DNA from: Colwellia echini
Lineage (GTDB): Bacteria; Pseudomonadota; Gammaproteobacteria; Enterobacterales; Alteromonadaceae
Direction of reading: 5' to 3'
Length of the DNA: 64,000 nucleotides
Assembly: GCF_002843355.2 (NCBI RefSeq)
Contig: NZ_PJAI02000009.1
Location: forward strand, 1 to 64,000
Under the pieces are notes generated by a model. The model searched no databases, had not been told where the DNA came from, and was given only the letters and a program-made list of their open reading frames with translations. Both the position numbers and the translations under genes were made by a program. Numbering within the stretch: position 1 is the first letter of the stretch; each line of letters begins with the position of its first letter. Of the stretch, positions 8,771 to 16,326 are shown one piece after another.

Positions 8771-9472
8771 ATGCGAGCATTTATCGCAAAAAGCATCCTA
8801 GTTTTAGGCGTCTCTTCACTTGTATCACCAGTGTTAGCTCTATCGTTCGCTGGCAATACCACTGCATTAGTTTCAGCTACTTCAGGGTCATCAGTAGGTA
8901 GCAGTTATGGAAATACCCCAATAATTGAAACCGAGATTATTTCACCTTACGAGGTGTTAAAAACTGCAGGAACTAACTTGTTTTCTCGTATATCAGCTAA
9001 CCAAGGAGCCATCGAAAAATTTCCTCATTTAATGCGTGATATTGTTGAAGAAGAGTTAATGCCATCGATAGATTACCGCTATGCTTCTTATAGAATTTTA
9101 GGTAAACATTTGAAAAAAATATCAGTCGAGCAACGCGCAGATTTTGTGCAAGCTATGCGTCATTATTTAGTAAGAACATATTCAATAGCACTGTCTAAAT
9201 ACAAAGGACAAGAAGTTATCTTTGAGGCTGAGCAACCTACAGATGGAAAAAGAATAATTGCTGTTAAAACAGAAATAATAGAGCAGGGGTCACCAACTAT
9301 TAATGTTGTTTTTCAAATGCGTCAAAGCAATAAAACAAAACAATGGAAAGCCTTTGATATGACAGTAGAAGGTATTTCATTGTTAAGCAGTAAACAAGCT
9401 GAGTTAGGAGATAAAATATCTAAACAAGGCATAGATCACGTTACCATGGAACTAGCAGCTTTATCGAAGTAA
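8771..9472 (+). CDS. MlaC/Ttg2D-like periplasmic phospholipid-binding protein
   Basis: 233 residues. Signal peptide about 1-25 (ILVLGVSSLVSPVLA), a low-complexity Ser/Gly linker, then an MlaC-type domain (about 55-220; EEELMPSIDYRYASYRILGK, VEQRADFVQAMRHYLVRTY, VVFQMRQ, WKAFDMTVEGISLL). MlaC carries phospholipids between the outer-membrane MlaA complex and the inner-membrane MlaFEDB transporter. Here it stands alone without mlaABDEF, under its own TetR regulator. ATG 8771 has AAGGG 8 bases upstream; a longer reading from 8651 would translate the operators and is rejected. Confidence 0.85.
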   Translation: MRAFIAKSILVLGVSSLVSPVLALSFAGNTTALVSATSGSSVGSSYGNTPIIETEIISPYEVLKTAGTNLFSRISANQGAIEKFPHLMRDIVEEELMPSIDYRYASYRILGKHLKKISVEQRADFVQAMRHYLVRTYSIALSKYKGQEVIFEAEQPTDGKRIIAVKTEIIEQGSPTINVVFQMRQSNKTKQWKAFDMTVEGISLLSSKQAELGDKISKQGIDHVTMELAALSK

Positions 9473-9504
9473 AACTTCTGCTTTTTACTGTTAAAATAGC
9501 TAGT

Positions 9505-9540
9505 TATAGCAATGTAGGTATTAATATTTACATTGCTATA
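9505..9540. terminator. Perfect 12-bp hairpin after the MlaC-like gene
   Basis: TATAGCAATGTA (9505-9516) and TACATTGCTATA (9529-9540) are perfect inverted repeats with a 12-base loop, 32 bases after the MlaC-like stop. There is no T-run, so this may be a weak terminator or an mRNA-stabilising hairpin. I see nothing else in the rest of the 400-base gap up to 9873. Confidence 0.5.
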
Positions 9541-9873
9541 AATTAATAACAACCTTATCTCCCCATCTTTATCTACCTTTACCCTCAGTGATTATAATTA
9601 GACGTTGTCTCCATTTGGTATGCTTCAATGTTAAATAACTTATAATGCACGAGATTTGCTCGCTTCTCCCAAAAAAATAGTCGTAACAAAAAGCTCGAAT
9701 CAATTCCTTTGAACTAATTCCCTAGAACCAACATCTGACCAGGTCAATCCTAAAACTAACGCCCTGAGCTCTTTAAAAAAGATAGCGAGCTAGCCTTTAT
9801 TCAAAACAATAAATTGTAAATTTAATGTAAAACCTTTAGTATTTTGTTCAGCTAAAGCAAAGTGGTCGAATTA

Positions 9874-10449
9874 ATGAAATATTGGATTGAAATAATCAGC
9901 GGATTAAGTTTTATTATTCTGTTAGGTTGCTCTAATGAGGATGGCTCACAAGATAAAGCAGCCGAAGGTCGTTTTTCGAGTGACATATCACAAGCTAAAT
10001 CAAACAAGGAGTCAACAATGTTGGGATTATTTGGAAAAAAAGAGGGGGAGGTGTATGTTATTTCGTCGCCATTAGAAGGGACGCTAGTAAAAAACGGACA
10101 GCCGCTGGCTAATACCAAGATTATTCGCCGTTTACGTTGGAATGGCAATGATGATGGTGTTGTTGATGAGTTTCAAACGGATGAAAATGGCAACTTTAAT
10201 ATTCCTGCCCATGAAGAAATATTATCAATAGGAAAATTAACTCAATTTGTGAGTAACATTGAATTATTTTCTGAGTCTGAAACAGACGATAATTTTTTTT
10301 GGTACAGTAATAAGTTTAGTGGTGAATTATTTTCAGATTTTGAAACCCCAGTAAAATCATTAGTATGTGATATTGATGATAACGAGAGCCGTGTTGAGCT
10401 TAAGCACGGAGCTGTATATTCAAAATGTCGATGGGAAAAAGCTCAGTAA
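9874..10449 (+). CDS. Lipoprotein with DUF6795-like carboxypeptidase-regulatory fold
   Basis: 191 residues from ATG 9874. A short N-terminus with lipobox ILLGC makes it a predicted lipoprotein, followed by a linker and a domain from about residue 48 (MLGLFGKKEGEVYVISSPLE, GTLVKNGQPLANTKIIRRL, TDENGNFNIP) that resembles DUF6795, a beta-sandwich of the carboxypeptidase-regulatory type. An internal ATG at 10018 would give the bare DUF6795 form. The class 3 lipase gene follows after 28 bases, so they are likely co-transcribed. It may be an inhibitor, chaperone or surface partner of the lipase (inference). Confidence 0.65.
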   Translation: MKYWIEIISGLSFIILLGCSNEDGSQDKAAEGRFSSDISQAKSNKESTMLGLFGKKEGEVYVISSPLEGTLVKNGQPLANTKIIRRLRWNGNDDGVVDEFQTDENGNFNIPAHEEILSIGKLTQFVSNIELFSESETDDNFFWYSNKFSGELFSDFETPVKSLVCDIDDNESRVELKHGAVYSKCRWEKAQ

Positions 10450-10477
10450 ATAGACTATTAAATATTAAGGAATTACA

Positions 10478-11641
10478 ATGGCAAACGAATTGCAACCATC
10501 TCAAGCTGCTCGCATAGCAGAAGACGTATATGATGTTAACTCTGGAAATCAGCGAGCTTTTAAAGCTTTTCTCGCTAATTCAACTTTTTCTCAAAAAAAT
10601 AGCGCTCAACTAAAACTAAATGCAGCTGTAGGTGGAAACCTTTTACTTGCCGCTATGGATGGTTTTGGTGTTTGTGCTATGGGCGGTAAGGGTTATGAAG
10701 GTGATTTGTTTATTATCTTTCGTGGTACTACTACCGCTAACAATAAAGCTGATTTTGTTACTGACGGTAATATCGGGTTAACTCGTTCTACTACTGGGCA
10801 TATGGTGCACGTTGGGTTTAATCATACTTTCACCAGCATGTTACCGCAAATTCAATCTTTCATCGCCCAAAATAAAGTTACCGGTACCGTACATTGTATT
10901 GGCCATAGCCTCGGTGGCGCAGTTGCTTCATTAGCCGCAGATTGGCTTAAGCAAAAAGCGGGTAAAAATGTCAAACTTTATACTTTTGGTGCGCCAAGAG
11001 TTGGCACTTATTTTTTTGCTAAAAGTACAACCGATAACCTTAAAGTTGAAAACATACATCGTGTATACCATCAAACTGATCCAGTACCTATGGTGGCTTT
11101 GTTCCCGTTTATGCAAGCGCCTTATAATACCAGTGGCCATTTTCTTCCGTCTTCAGAGTTAGTATTTAGTGGCGCGGCCCATAAAATGGGCAAGTATCTT
11201 GAATCAGTTGGAAGTAATAGCTGGAATGCATTAAATAGCGTTCCAGATGAACCTTATGATGTAGAGTGGGCTATTGAGCAATGGTTGAACTCTAAAAGAT
11301 ATACTAGTGCAGACTCACATACTTTCTTACGATGGGCTGAGTCTGCTTTAATTTATGTACTTAAGAAAATAGGAATTTGTGTAGTTTCAGCTCTTCAAGG
11401 CGCTGTTATGGGAGTTGCTACATTAGCAGATAAGTTAGCCTATATTCTGTCTAAAGGTATCGATTTAGCTGATAATATTAGCTATTGGGTTATAAGATTC
11501 ATGCGACGCATCATGCAAGCTTTGGGAATGAAAGTTGCTGAGAGCAAAGAAGAGTTAACCCGAGGTGTTATTAGAACCGCTTTATTACGCTTAACAAGAA
11601 AAAATTATGATAACGCTCAACGAGCAATTAGAAAGCTATAG
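10478..11641 (+). CDS. Class 3 lipase-family hydrolase
   Basis: 387 residues, no signal peptide. The alpha/beta hydrolase core spans about 1-250: oxyanion-region FRGTT at 81-85, nucleophile elbow GHSLGG with S144, probable acid D201 (HQTDPVP) and histidine H235 (AAHKMGKY). The C-terminal ~120 residues contain long helices (KKIGICVVSALQGAVMG, then a basic end), possibly membrane-interacting. It probably hydrolyses lipid esters. It has no signal peptide yet lies between a lipoprotein gene and a small membrane-protein gene, which resembles a toxin/immunity arrangement, but no secretion-system gene is nearby. Confidence 0.85.
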   Translation: MANELQPSQAARIAEDVYDVNSGNQRAFKAFLANSTFSQKNSAQLKLNAAVGGNLLLAAMDGFGVCAMGGKGYEGDLFIIFRGTTTANNKADFVTDGNIGLTRSTTGHMVHVGFNHTFTSMLPQIQSFIAQNKVTGTVHCIGHSLGGAVASLAADWLKQKAGKNVKLYTFGAPRVGTYFFAKSTTDNLKVENIHRVYHQTDPVPMVALFPFMQAPYNTSGHFLPSSELVFSGAAHKMGKYLESVGSNSWNALNSVPDEPYDVEWAIEQWLNSKRYTSADSHTFLRWAESALIYVLKKIGICVVSALQGAVMGVATLADKLAYILSKGIDLADNISYWVIRFMRRIMQALGMKVAESKEELTRGVIRTALLRLTRKNYDNAQRAIRKL

Positions 11642-11715
11642 GGTTAGCGAGAGGATTTGCTATTCCTCTCTAATAACTGCTTGTACTCTACAAAGAAATT
11701 CTAAAAGGAAATAGA

Positions 11716-11889
11716 GTGATAATTATTAAATTATCGGCTAGTTTTTTGTTACTGATCTTCATACTTGTTGGGGGAAGAAAAGCAGATAAAAAGTCTCATA
11801 ATTCTCAATATCACCCGTTAGCTGAATATATGACGGGTTTTATTTTTGTATTTGGCGCTTTCTGGGGGCTTTATGAACTTTGGTGGTAA
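11716..11889 (+). CDS. 57-residue two-helix membrane protein
   Basis: GTG start at 11716 with AGGAA 5 bases upstream; stop TAA at 11887. The product has two hydrophobic segments (about residues 7-19 and 39-52), a short Lys/His-rich loop and an aromatic end (GLYELWW). It lies 74 bases after the lipase stop in the same direction. I do not recognise the family. The position and Shine-Dalgarno suggest a real gene of the lipase operon, possibly protecting the membrane from the lipase. Confidence 0.5.
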   Translation: MIIIKLSASFLLLIFILVGGRKADKKSHNSQYHPLAEYMTGFIFVFGAFWGLYELWW

Positions 11890-12081
11890 ACGCTAAAGTT
11901 ATCAGATAAATTTCTCTTCTGTATTACATTTACTTTATAAAAAAGATATTAACTTCAGTAATTATATGAATATTTTACATATGTTTATGTATTATACCAT
12001 TTGAAGATTATTGATTTATTATTTCAATTGTTATTATCACAATTCCGGCATTATTATTATAAAGTAACCTTATCAACCTAT

Positions 12082-13233
12082 ATGACTAATAAAATATTAT
12101 TAACTGAATCAGTAAATATACTTCTAACTAAAAGTGACGTTCCTGCAAGGTTAACTATCGAACAATGTGCTTCAGCGTTAGCGATGAGTATGACCTCTTT
12201 TCGGCGAAAACTTACTTTAGAAGAAACTACTTTTAAGCTTATTCAACAAAAATATTTAAATGAGCTTTGCGTAAAGGCCTTGTTAACGCAACACGAAAGT
12301 ATAGATATTTTAGTAGCTAAATTAGGCTATTCTGAACGTTCTACTTTTGAAAGAGCTTTTCGCAATAAGTTTGGTATAACACCGTCGCAGTTTCGAGAAT
12401 TATCACTCGTTGATGATACAGGTAATACAGATAAACAAAAACTAAGTGATATAGCGCAAAACATGCCGCCTTTATCGGATAGTTGCCAACAACTGTTGAT
12501 AGATAAAGATCATGCTAGTTTTGATCTTCAAAGAGTACTCGAAATAGTTGCTCAAGATCCTATATTTACAGGGCGCTTGATGGGACTTGCCAGTAAAGCT
12601 ATTTATGGAAAAACACCGCTTAATATTCAAGAAGCTATTAGTCGCAGCTTAGGTATCAATACTGTTGTAAATTTAGCTGTCGTTTTTTCAGTGAAAGATG
12701 CGTTAAGTGCTCATGTTGACGACAAGGTAATCAGCCAATGCACACAAGCTTTTCTAACCGCGCCAAAATTGTTTCAATTAATTCGAAAGTCAGTAGCAGC
12801 TAAATTAAAATTTGATAATGCATTAACAGAGCAAGTACTAGTATTTGGCTTATTAGGTATTTTATTGTTGTGTCACAAAGACTTTAGTAAACACCAATTT
12901 ATGTTGCATTCAATGCAAGGAGTGGATGAAGTAGACTCTTTAAATACTCATGTTTACGCTGCTATGCACATTAGTATTTATGCGGCTTCAAGTTTGATGC
13001 TATCGATATGGCATATTGACGCGAAAGTGATTAAGCAATTACATCATATAGATAAAGTGAGTAAACGAGAGGTTACAGGAACTAAACAAGATGAATTAAC
13101 GTTATTCATGTTGTCCTGCTTATATAGCTTAATAAGTGAATGCAACGACTATAGTCATTTAGAGCAAAAAGCTGAATTGCTTGAAATAGAAAATTTTGCT
13201 GAGATTAAAGCTATATTTTTTAATCATCATTAA
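12082..13233 (+). CDS. AraC-type HTH fused to HDOD domain
   Basis: 383 residues from ATG 12082; a TTG at 12001 would add 27 residues and cannot be excluded, as neither has a clear Shine-Dalgarno. Residues about 5-105 form an AraC-like double helix-turn-helix (LTIEQCASALAMSMTSFRRK, then LVAKLGYSERSTFERAFRNK and FGITPSQFREL). Residues about 120-320 match an HDOD domain (MPPLSDSCQQLL, VLEIVAQDPIFTGRLMGLAS, IQEAISRSLGINTVVNLAV). HDOD proteins are signalling scaffolds, often near motility or stress systems. This order, an AraC reader at the N-terminus without a ligand domain, is unusual. Confidence 0.75.
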   Translation: MTNKILLTESVNILLTKSDVPARLTIEQCASALAMSMTSFRRKLTLEETTFKLIQQKYLNELCVKALLTQHESIDILVAKLGYSERSTFERAFRNKFGITPSQFRELSLVDDTGNTDKQKLSDIAQNMPPLSDSCQQLLIDKDHASFDLQRVLEIVAQDPIFTGRLMGLASKAIYGKTPLNIQEAISRSLGINTVVNLAVVFSVKDALSAHVDDKVISQCTQAFLTAPKLFQLIRKSVAAKLKFDNALTEQVLVFGLLGILLLCHKDFSKHQFMLHSMQGVDEVDSLNTHVYAAMHISIYAASSLMLSIWHIDAKVIKQLHHIDKVSKREVTGTKQDELTLFMLSCLYSLISECNDYSHLEQKAELLEIENFAEIKAIFFNHH

Positions 13234-13305
13234 GTTATATTAAGTTCACAGAGGAAATTCGCAGGAGTTAAATATTAAAGAAAATATTTTACTAAGAGAA
13301 ATTTT

Positions 13306-13339
13306 TCATAAAGGAAACTCTCTCATAAAGGGAACTTTC
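13306..13339. repeat. 17-bp tandem duplication
   Basis: TCATAAAGGAAACTCTC (13306-13322) is followed directly by TCATAAAGGGAACTTTC (13323-13339), with two mismatches. It lies in the gap between the HDOD gene and the convergent PEP-CTERM gene. Confidence 0.6.
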
Positions 13340-13456
13340 TCAACCATTCTTCATTGTAAGTAATACATAATAATACGTTACAAGAAAGAGGGGGATGATT
13401 GAGAAAGTATAAAAGCTACACATCTTAAAGTTACAGGAGTAAATTATACGTTTGCT

Positions 13457-14182
13457 CTAGTTATTTTTTTTGCGGCGAATTAATAAAGCAAAACCTAATA
13501 ATGATAAAGCAAATACTGGCGGCTCAGGCACATCAACAAGAGCCAAATTGTTTACTTGAACTAATGACACATTATCGATTAACCCACCCAAAGAATTGGC
13601 TTTCCCAAAAGCACCAAAACTTAAGTTCATAGTTGTTGCCTGTGCGGTAAGTACTATTGATTGCACAGTCCAGTTTGAGATGAGTGAATGAGTACCATCT
13701 ACAGCAAAGTTAGCATCCATAGCTAAGTTAAAATCTGTTGCGGCATCATACCAAAAAACATTTATACCATTATCGTTTAATTGATTAGTACGTGCTTTGT
13801 ATGCAAATTCTAGTAAATACTCGGCACCAATCACAAGCGAGTCTATAGACTGTGTCATCACAGTATTTGATGAGCCCCGAATATGAGAGTCAAGCTCCAC
13901 ATAATTACTGCCATCAACAGCTTTGCTTACAATGTTTTTTTGTAATTCTATACCGTTACCTGCAGTTGTTACCCAACCAGGTAGTGTGTAAAAAACATCC
14001 CAAGCACTATTTGTATTTTCAAAAGCTTGTAAATCAGTATGATGAATAACACCTTGGGCAGTAGAGTTGTTAGAAAACTTTAACTCTTCAAAACTACCAT
14101 TAGTAATTAAAGATGCGTCAGCTATTGAACTAGTGATTAAAATAGAAAATGCTAAAAAGGTTTTATTTAATGAGTGTAAGAT
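13457..14182 (-). CDS. PEP-CTERM-sorted exported protein with apparent ATC start
   Basis: The open frame runs for 241 residues. It begins with a signal peptide (LHSLNKTFLAFSILITSS), then SLITNGSFEE, which opens many PEP-CTERM proteins, a beta-rich body, and a C-terminal sorting signal (VPEPPVFALSLLGFALLIRR, then KKNN). The codon where translation should begin, 14182-14180, is ATC, 7 bases after the Shine-Dalgarno AAGGA (14194-14190). No in-frame ATG, GTG or TTG precedes the signal peptide; the first, GTG at 13900, would delete it. Possible explanations are a non-canonical start, a recent start-codon mutation, or a sequence error. Export and exosortase cleavage are expected; no exosortase gene is present here. 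Confidence 0.7.
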   Translation of the reverse strand: MLHSLNKTFLAFSILITSSIADASLITNGSFEELKFSNNSTAQGVIHHTDLQAFENTNSAWDVFYTLPGWVTTAGNGIELQKNIVSKAVDGSNYVELDSHIRGSSNTVMTQSIDSLVIGAEYLLEFAYKARTNQLNDNGINVFWYDAATDFNLAMDANFAVDGTHSLISNWTVQSIVLTAQATTMNLSFGAFGKANSLGGLIDNVSLVQVNNLALVDVPEPPVFALSLLGFALLIRRKKNN

Positions 14183-14311
14183 GGGAAGATCCTTTTTAAA
14201 TGGTAAATAAGTAACAACAGTATAAATAAGTGAATTCTTTTGAATATGGCTAAACTGTCCAATTTTAAGAGTTATTTGAGTACCTCAACAAATATGAGTA
14301 GGGAAATTATT

Positions 14312-14944
14312 ATGGATATCACCTTATATTACATTCACGATCCTATGTGTAGCTGGTGTTGGGGCTATAGTCCAACCTGGCATATGTTAAAAGAAAAACT
14401 GCCGTCAAAAATTACCGTAGAATATGTTGCTGGCGGTTTAGCGCCTGATTCTGATGAACCTATGCCAATTGCGCAACAACAAGCTATAGAAGGTTATTGG
14501 CGAACAATCGAAACTAAGCTAGGTACACAATTTAACTATGACTTTTGGCGTAAAAATATACCAAGGCGTTCAACTTATAATGCTTGTCGAGCTGTAATTG
14601 CCGCAAATAAGCAAGGTGCTCAACAAGAAATGATTGATGCAATTCAACAGGGCTATTATCTTGATGCATTAAACCCTTCGGATGTTGATATGTTAATTGG
14701 TGTCGCTCAAAGGTTAACAGTGCAAACCTCGGCTAAATTTAATACCGCTCAGTTTATTCAAGATCTCAGTGCTAAAGAGACTGAAGTTGAATTACAACGA
14801 CAGCTGAACTTAGCTCGGTCGTTAACACAACAAGGCTTTCCATCGCTAGTACTTGAAGTAAATGGTAGATATCACCAAATTTCAATCGATTATCTAAATT
14901 ACAAAACGAGCTTGGCAGAGATTTTAACTAAGCTAGTACCGTAA
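14312..14944 (+). CDS. DsbA-family thioredoxin-fold oxidoreductase
   Basis: 210 residues, cytoplasmic. The active site is CSWC in YYIHDPMCSWCWGYSPTW near the N-terminus. The helical insertion and C-terminal strand (GFPSLVLEVNG) fit the DsbA/FrnE-like protein-disulfide isomerase family (COG3531). I chose ATG 14312 because AGGGA lies about 9 bases upstream and homologues begin just before the first strand; starts at 14240, 14246 and 14294 are upstream alternatives. Likely a thiol-redox enzyme; the substrate is unknown. Single-gene unit. Confidence 0.8.
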   Translation: MDITLYYIHDPMCSWCWGYSPTWHMLKEKLPSKITVEYVAGGLAPDSDEPMPIAQQQAIEGYWRTIETKLGTQFNYDFWRKNIPRRSTYNACRAVIAANKQGAQQEMIDAIQQGYYLDALNPSDVDMLIGVAQRLTVQTSAKFNTAQFIQDLSAKETEVELQRQLNLARSLTQQGFPSLVLEVNGRYHQISIDYLNYKTSLAEILTKLVP

Positions 14945-15001
14945 TTGATACTATAACAAGACCAGCGAGACTAACTTCGTTATAATTAGTTAATTCCATT
15001 A

Positions 15002-15382
15002 ATGAGAAGCGATAACATTATGAGTAATACAAATACTACCTTAAAAAACTTTTTAGCCGATATTAAACCAAGCCAAGTTATTTGGGCCTTACAAGATAAA
15101 GAAAGTGAGGACTGGGTGGTTCTTGATTCACCTAGTTTTGAAAACACTGATGTTATGCCATTATGGTCAAGTGCAGCATTAGCCCAACAACATTGTATTG
15201 ATGAATGGAGTGATTATGTACCTTGCGCAATATCATTATCTGATTGGTTTGAGTTTTGGCTTGAAGACTTAAATGAAGATAACGTTATTGTCGGTGTTAA
15301 TTGGCAGGGTGATGATGAGTATGTAGAGTTAGAGTTAAGTGAGTTTACTCAAGCTCTGGCTGAGATAGAGTCGTTAAAATAG
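15002..15382 (+). CDS. DUF2750 family protein
   Basis: 126 residues, acidic, soluble. It contains the DUF2750 pattern: WALQDKESEDWVVLDSPSFE, PLWSSAALAQQHCIDEW, ISLSDWFEFWLEDLNEDNVIV. Function unknown. An alternative start at 15020 (MSNTNTTLK) removes six residues. It is convergent with the GIY-YIG gene and shares a hairpin terminator with it. Confidence 0.8.
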   Translation: MRSDNIMSNTNTTLKNFLADIKPSQVIWALQDKESEDWVVLDSPSFENTDVMPLWSSAALAQQHCIDEWSDYVPCAISLSDWFEFWLEDLNEDNVIVGVNWQGDDEYVELELSEFTQALAEIESLK

Positions 15383-15412
15383 TCTCGCTTTTTTTAAGTG
15401 GGTAAGCTATGA

Positions 15413-15444
15413 AATAACCTTTAGTCTCCAGACTAAGGGTTATT
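15413..15444. terminator. Shared hairpin between convergent genes
   Basis: AATAACCTTTAGTCT (15413-15427) pairs with AGACTAAGGGTTATT (15430-15444) with one G-U pair and a 2-base loop. It overlaps the end of the minus-strand GIY-YIG gene and can act in both directions. U-tracts are weak on both sides. Confidence 0.55.
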
Positions 15445-15804
15445 TAAAACGGGAATTTTCAGAGTTTCTCTTTGCAATAATTTAGCCGCAATTTCAGTAG
15501 ATACTTGGTAAAACTCGCTAACGTATTTTTTGGCGTTTAAATAGTCTTTTATTTGACGCTTTATTTTACATGGGTTTTTACATTGTAATGAGTAGGCTAA
15601 GCGGTATTCGCCAATGGTTTTAGACGAGAGAAGCTTAGTATAATGCTCTGGATTTTCAGGGGTACAACCAATTCTAACCACATCACTAAACAACGAATGA
15701 GTCATTACATAAACATAGCCAATTGAAACGTCATTATTGACAGACATAGTGGCATCATTAAACGTTTTAGCGTTATTTTTTATAGCGACGACAGTGTTAT
15801 CCAT
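15433..15804 (-). CDS. GIY-YIG/T5orf172-like protein
   Basis: 123 residues. The core at about 29-115 reads GYVYVMTHSLFSDVVRIGCT, then LAYSLQCKNPCKIKRQIKDY and SEFYQVSTEIAAKLL, matching the T5orf172/MUG113 branch of the GIY-YIG nuclease superfamily. These are small stand-alone proteins of unclear role in many gammaproteobacteria. The N-terminal 28 residues are unlike the domain. Nuclease activity is not assured. Confidence 0.65.
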   Translation of the reverse strand: MDNTVVAIKNNAKTFNDATMSVNNDVSIGYVYVMTHSLFSDVVRIGCTPENPEHYTKLLSSKTIGEYRLAYSLQCKNPCKIKRQIKDYLNAKKYVSEFYQVSTEIAAKLLQRETLKIPVLNNP

Positions 15805-15883
15805 AAACTCTACCCAATCCTATTAACTGAACACTCTTATTTATTGTTCTACTATATATTATTCTCATCAATAAAGTCAGCCG

Positions 15884-15984
15884 CCTAACTTTCAGCCCCC
15901 TAATTTTCTGCCATTTAATTTTCATACACCTAATTTTCAGCCATTTAATTTTCAGGCACCTAACTATTATTCATTTAACCATCA
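15884..15984. repeat. Degenerate tandem repeat, about 15 bp units in a 30-bp higher order
   Basis: Seven adjacent units alternate between the forms CCTAATTTTCAGCC and ATTTAATTTTCAGGCA: 15884, 15898, 15913, 15929, 15943, 15959 and 15973. Together they make a 30-bp higher-order repeat that decays at both ends. It lies in the 520-base gap upstream of the DEAD-box helicase gene; the rest of the gap shows only AT-rich sequence. Confidence 0.75.
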
Positions 15985-16326
15985 ATTCTTAACTAAAGTG
16001 AAACTACAATTAATAGCAAATGAATTAAAGAGCTGTTAAAAAATAGCTAAGTTCGGGAGCATATTTGAGTAATAGCTATTGAAATTGAGAGTAACGCAGA
16101 AATTGATTATTAATACCATTTGATATTTGATTCATTGTTTCAATTGAACTTATAGGAGAATATATCTTTTCGGTCTATCGCTTCTTTCTTCAAGCAAATC
16201 TATATAACTGCTATACTCTCGCCATTATGCTTTTCATTTTAGCTGTTAATAGCGCTTCAACACAGCTTACTAAACTTACCTAAGCATTTATATCAATTCT
16301 ACTTTTAATATACCTGAGACAAGACT

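Noticed and set aside
10478..11641. Lipase as a proven type VI effector
   Set aside because: No VgrG, Hcp, PAAR or other secretion gene is in the window; kept only as a hypothesis.
13457..13900. Short PEP-CTERM protein from GTG 13900
   Set aside because: It would lack a signal peptide although a perfect one lies upstream in the same frame.
15884..15984. CRISPR array
   Set aside because: Units are adjacent, without unique spacers, short and degenerate; no cas genes in the window.
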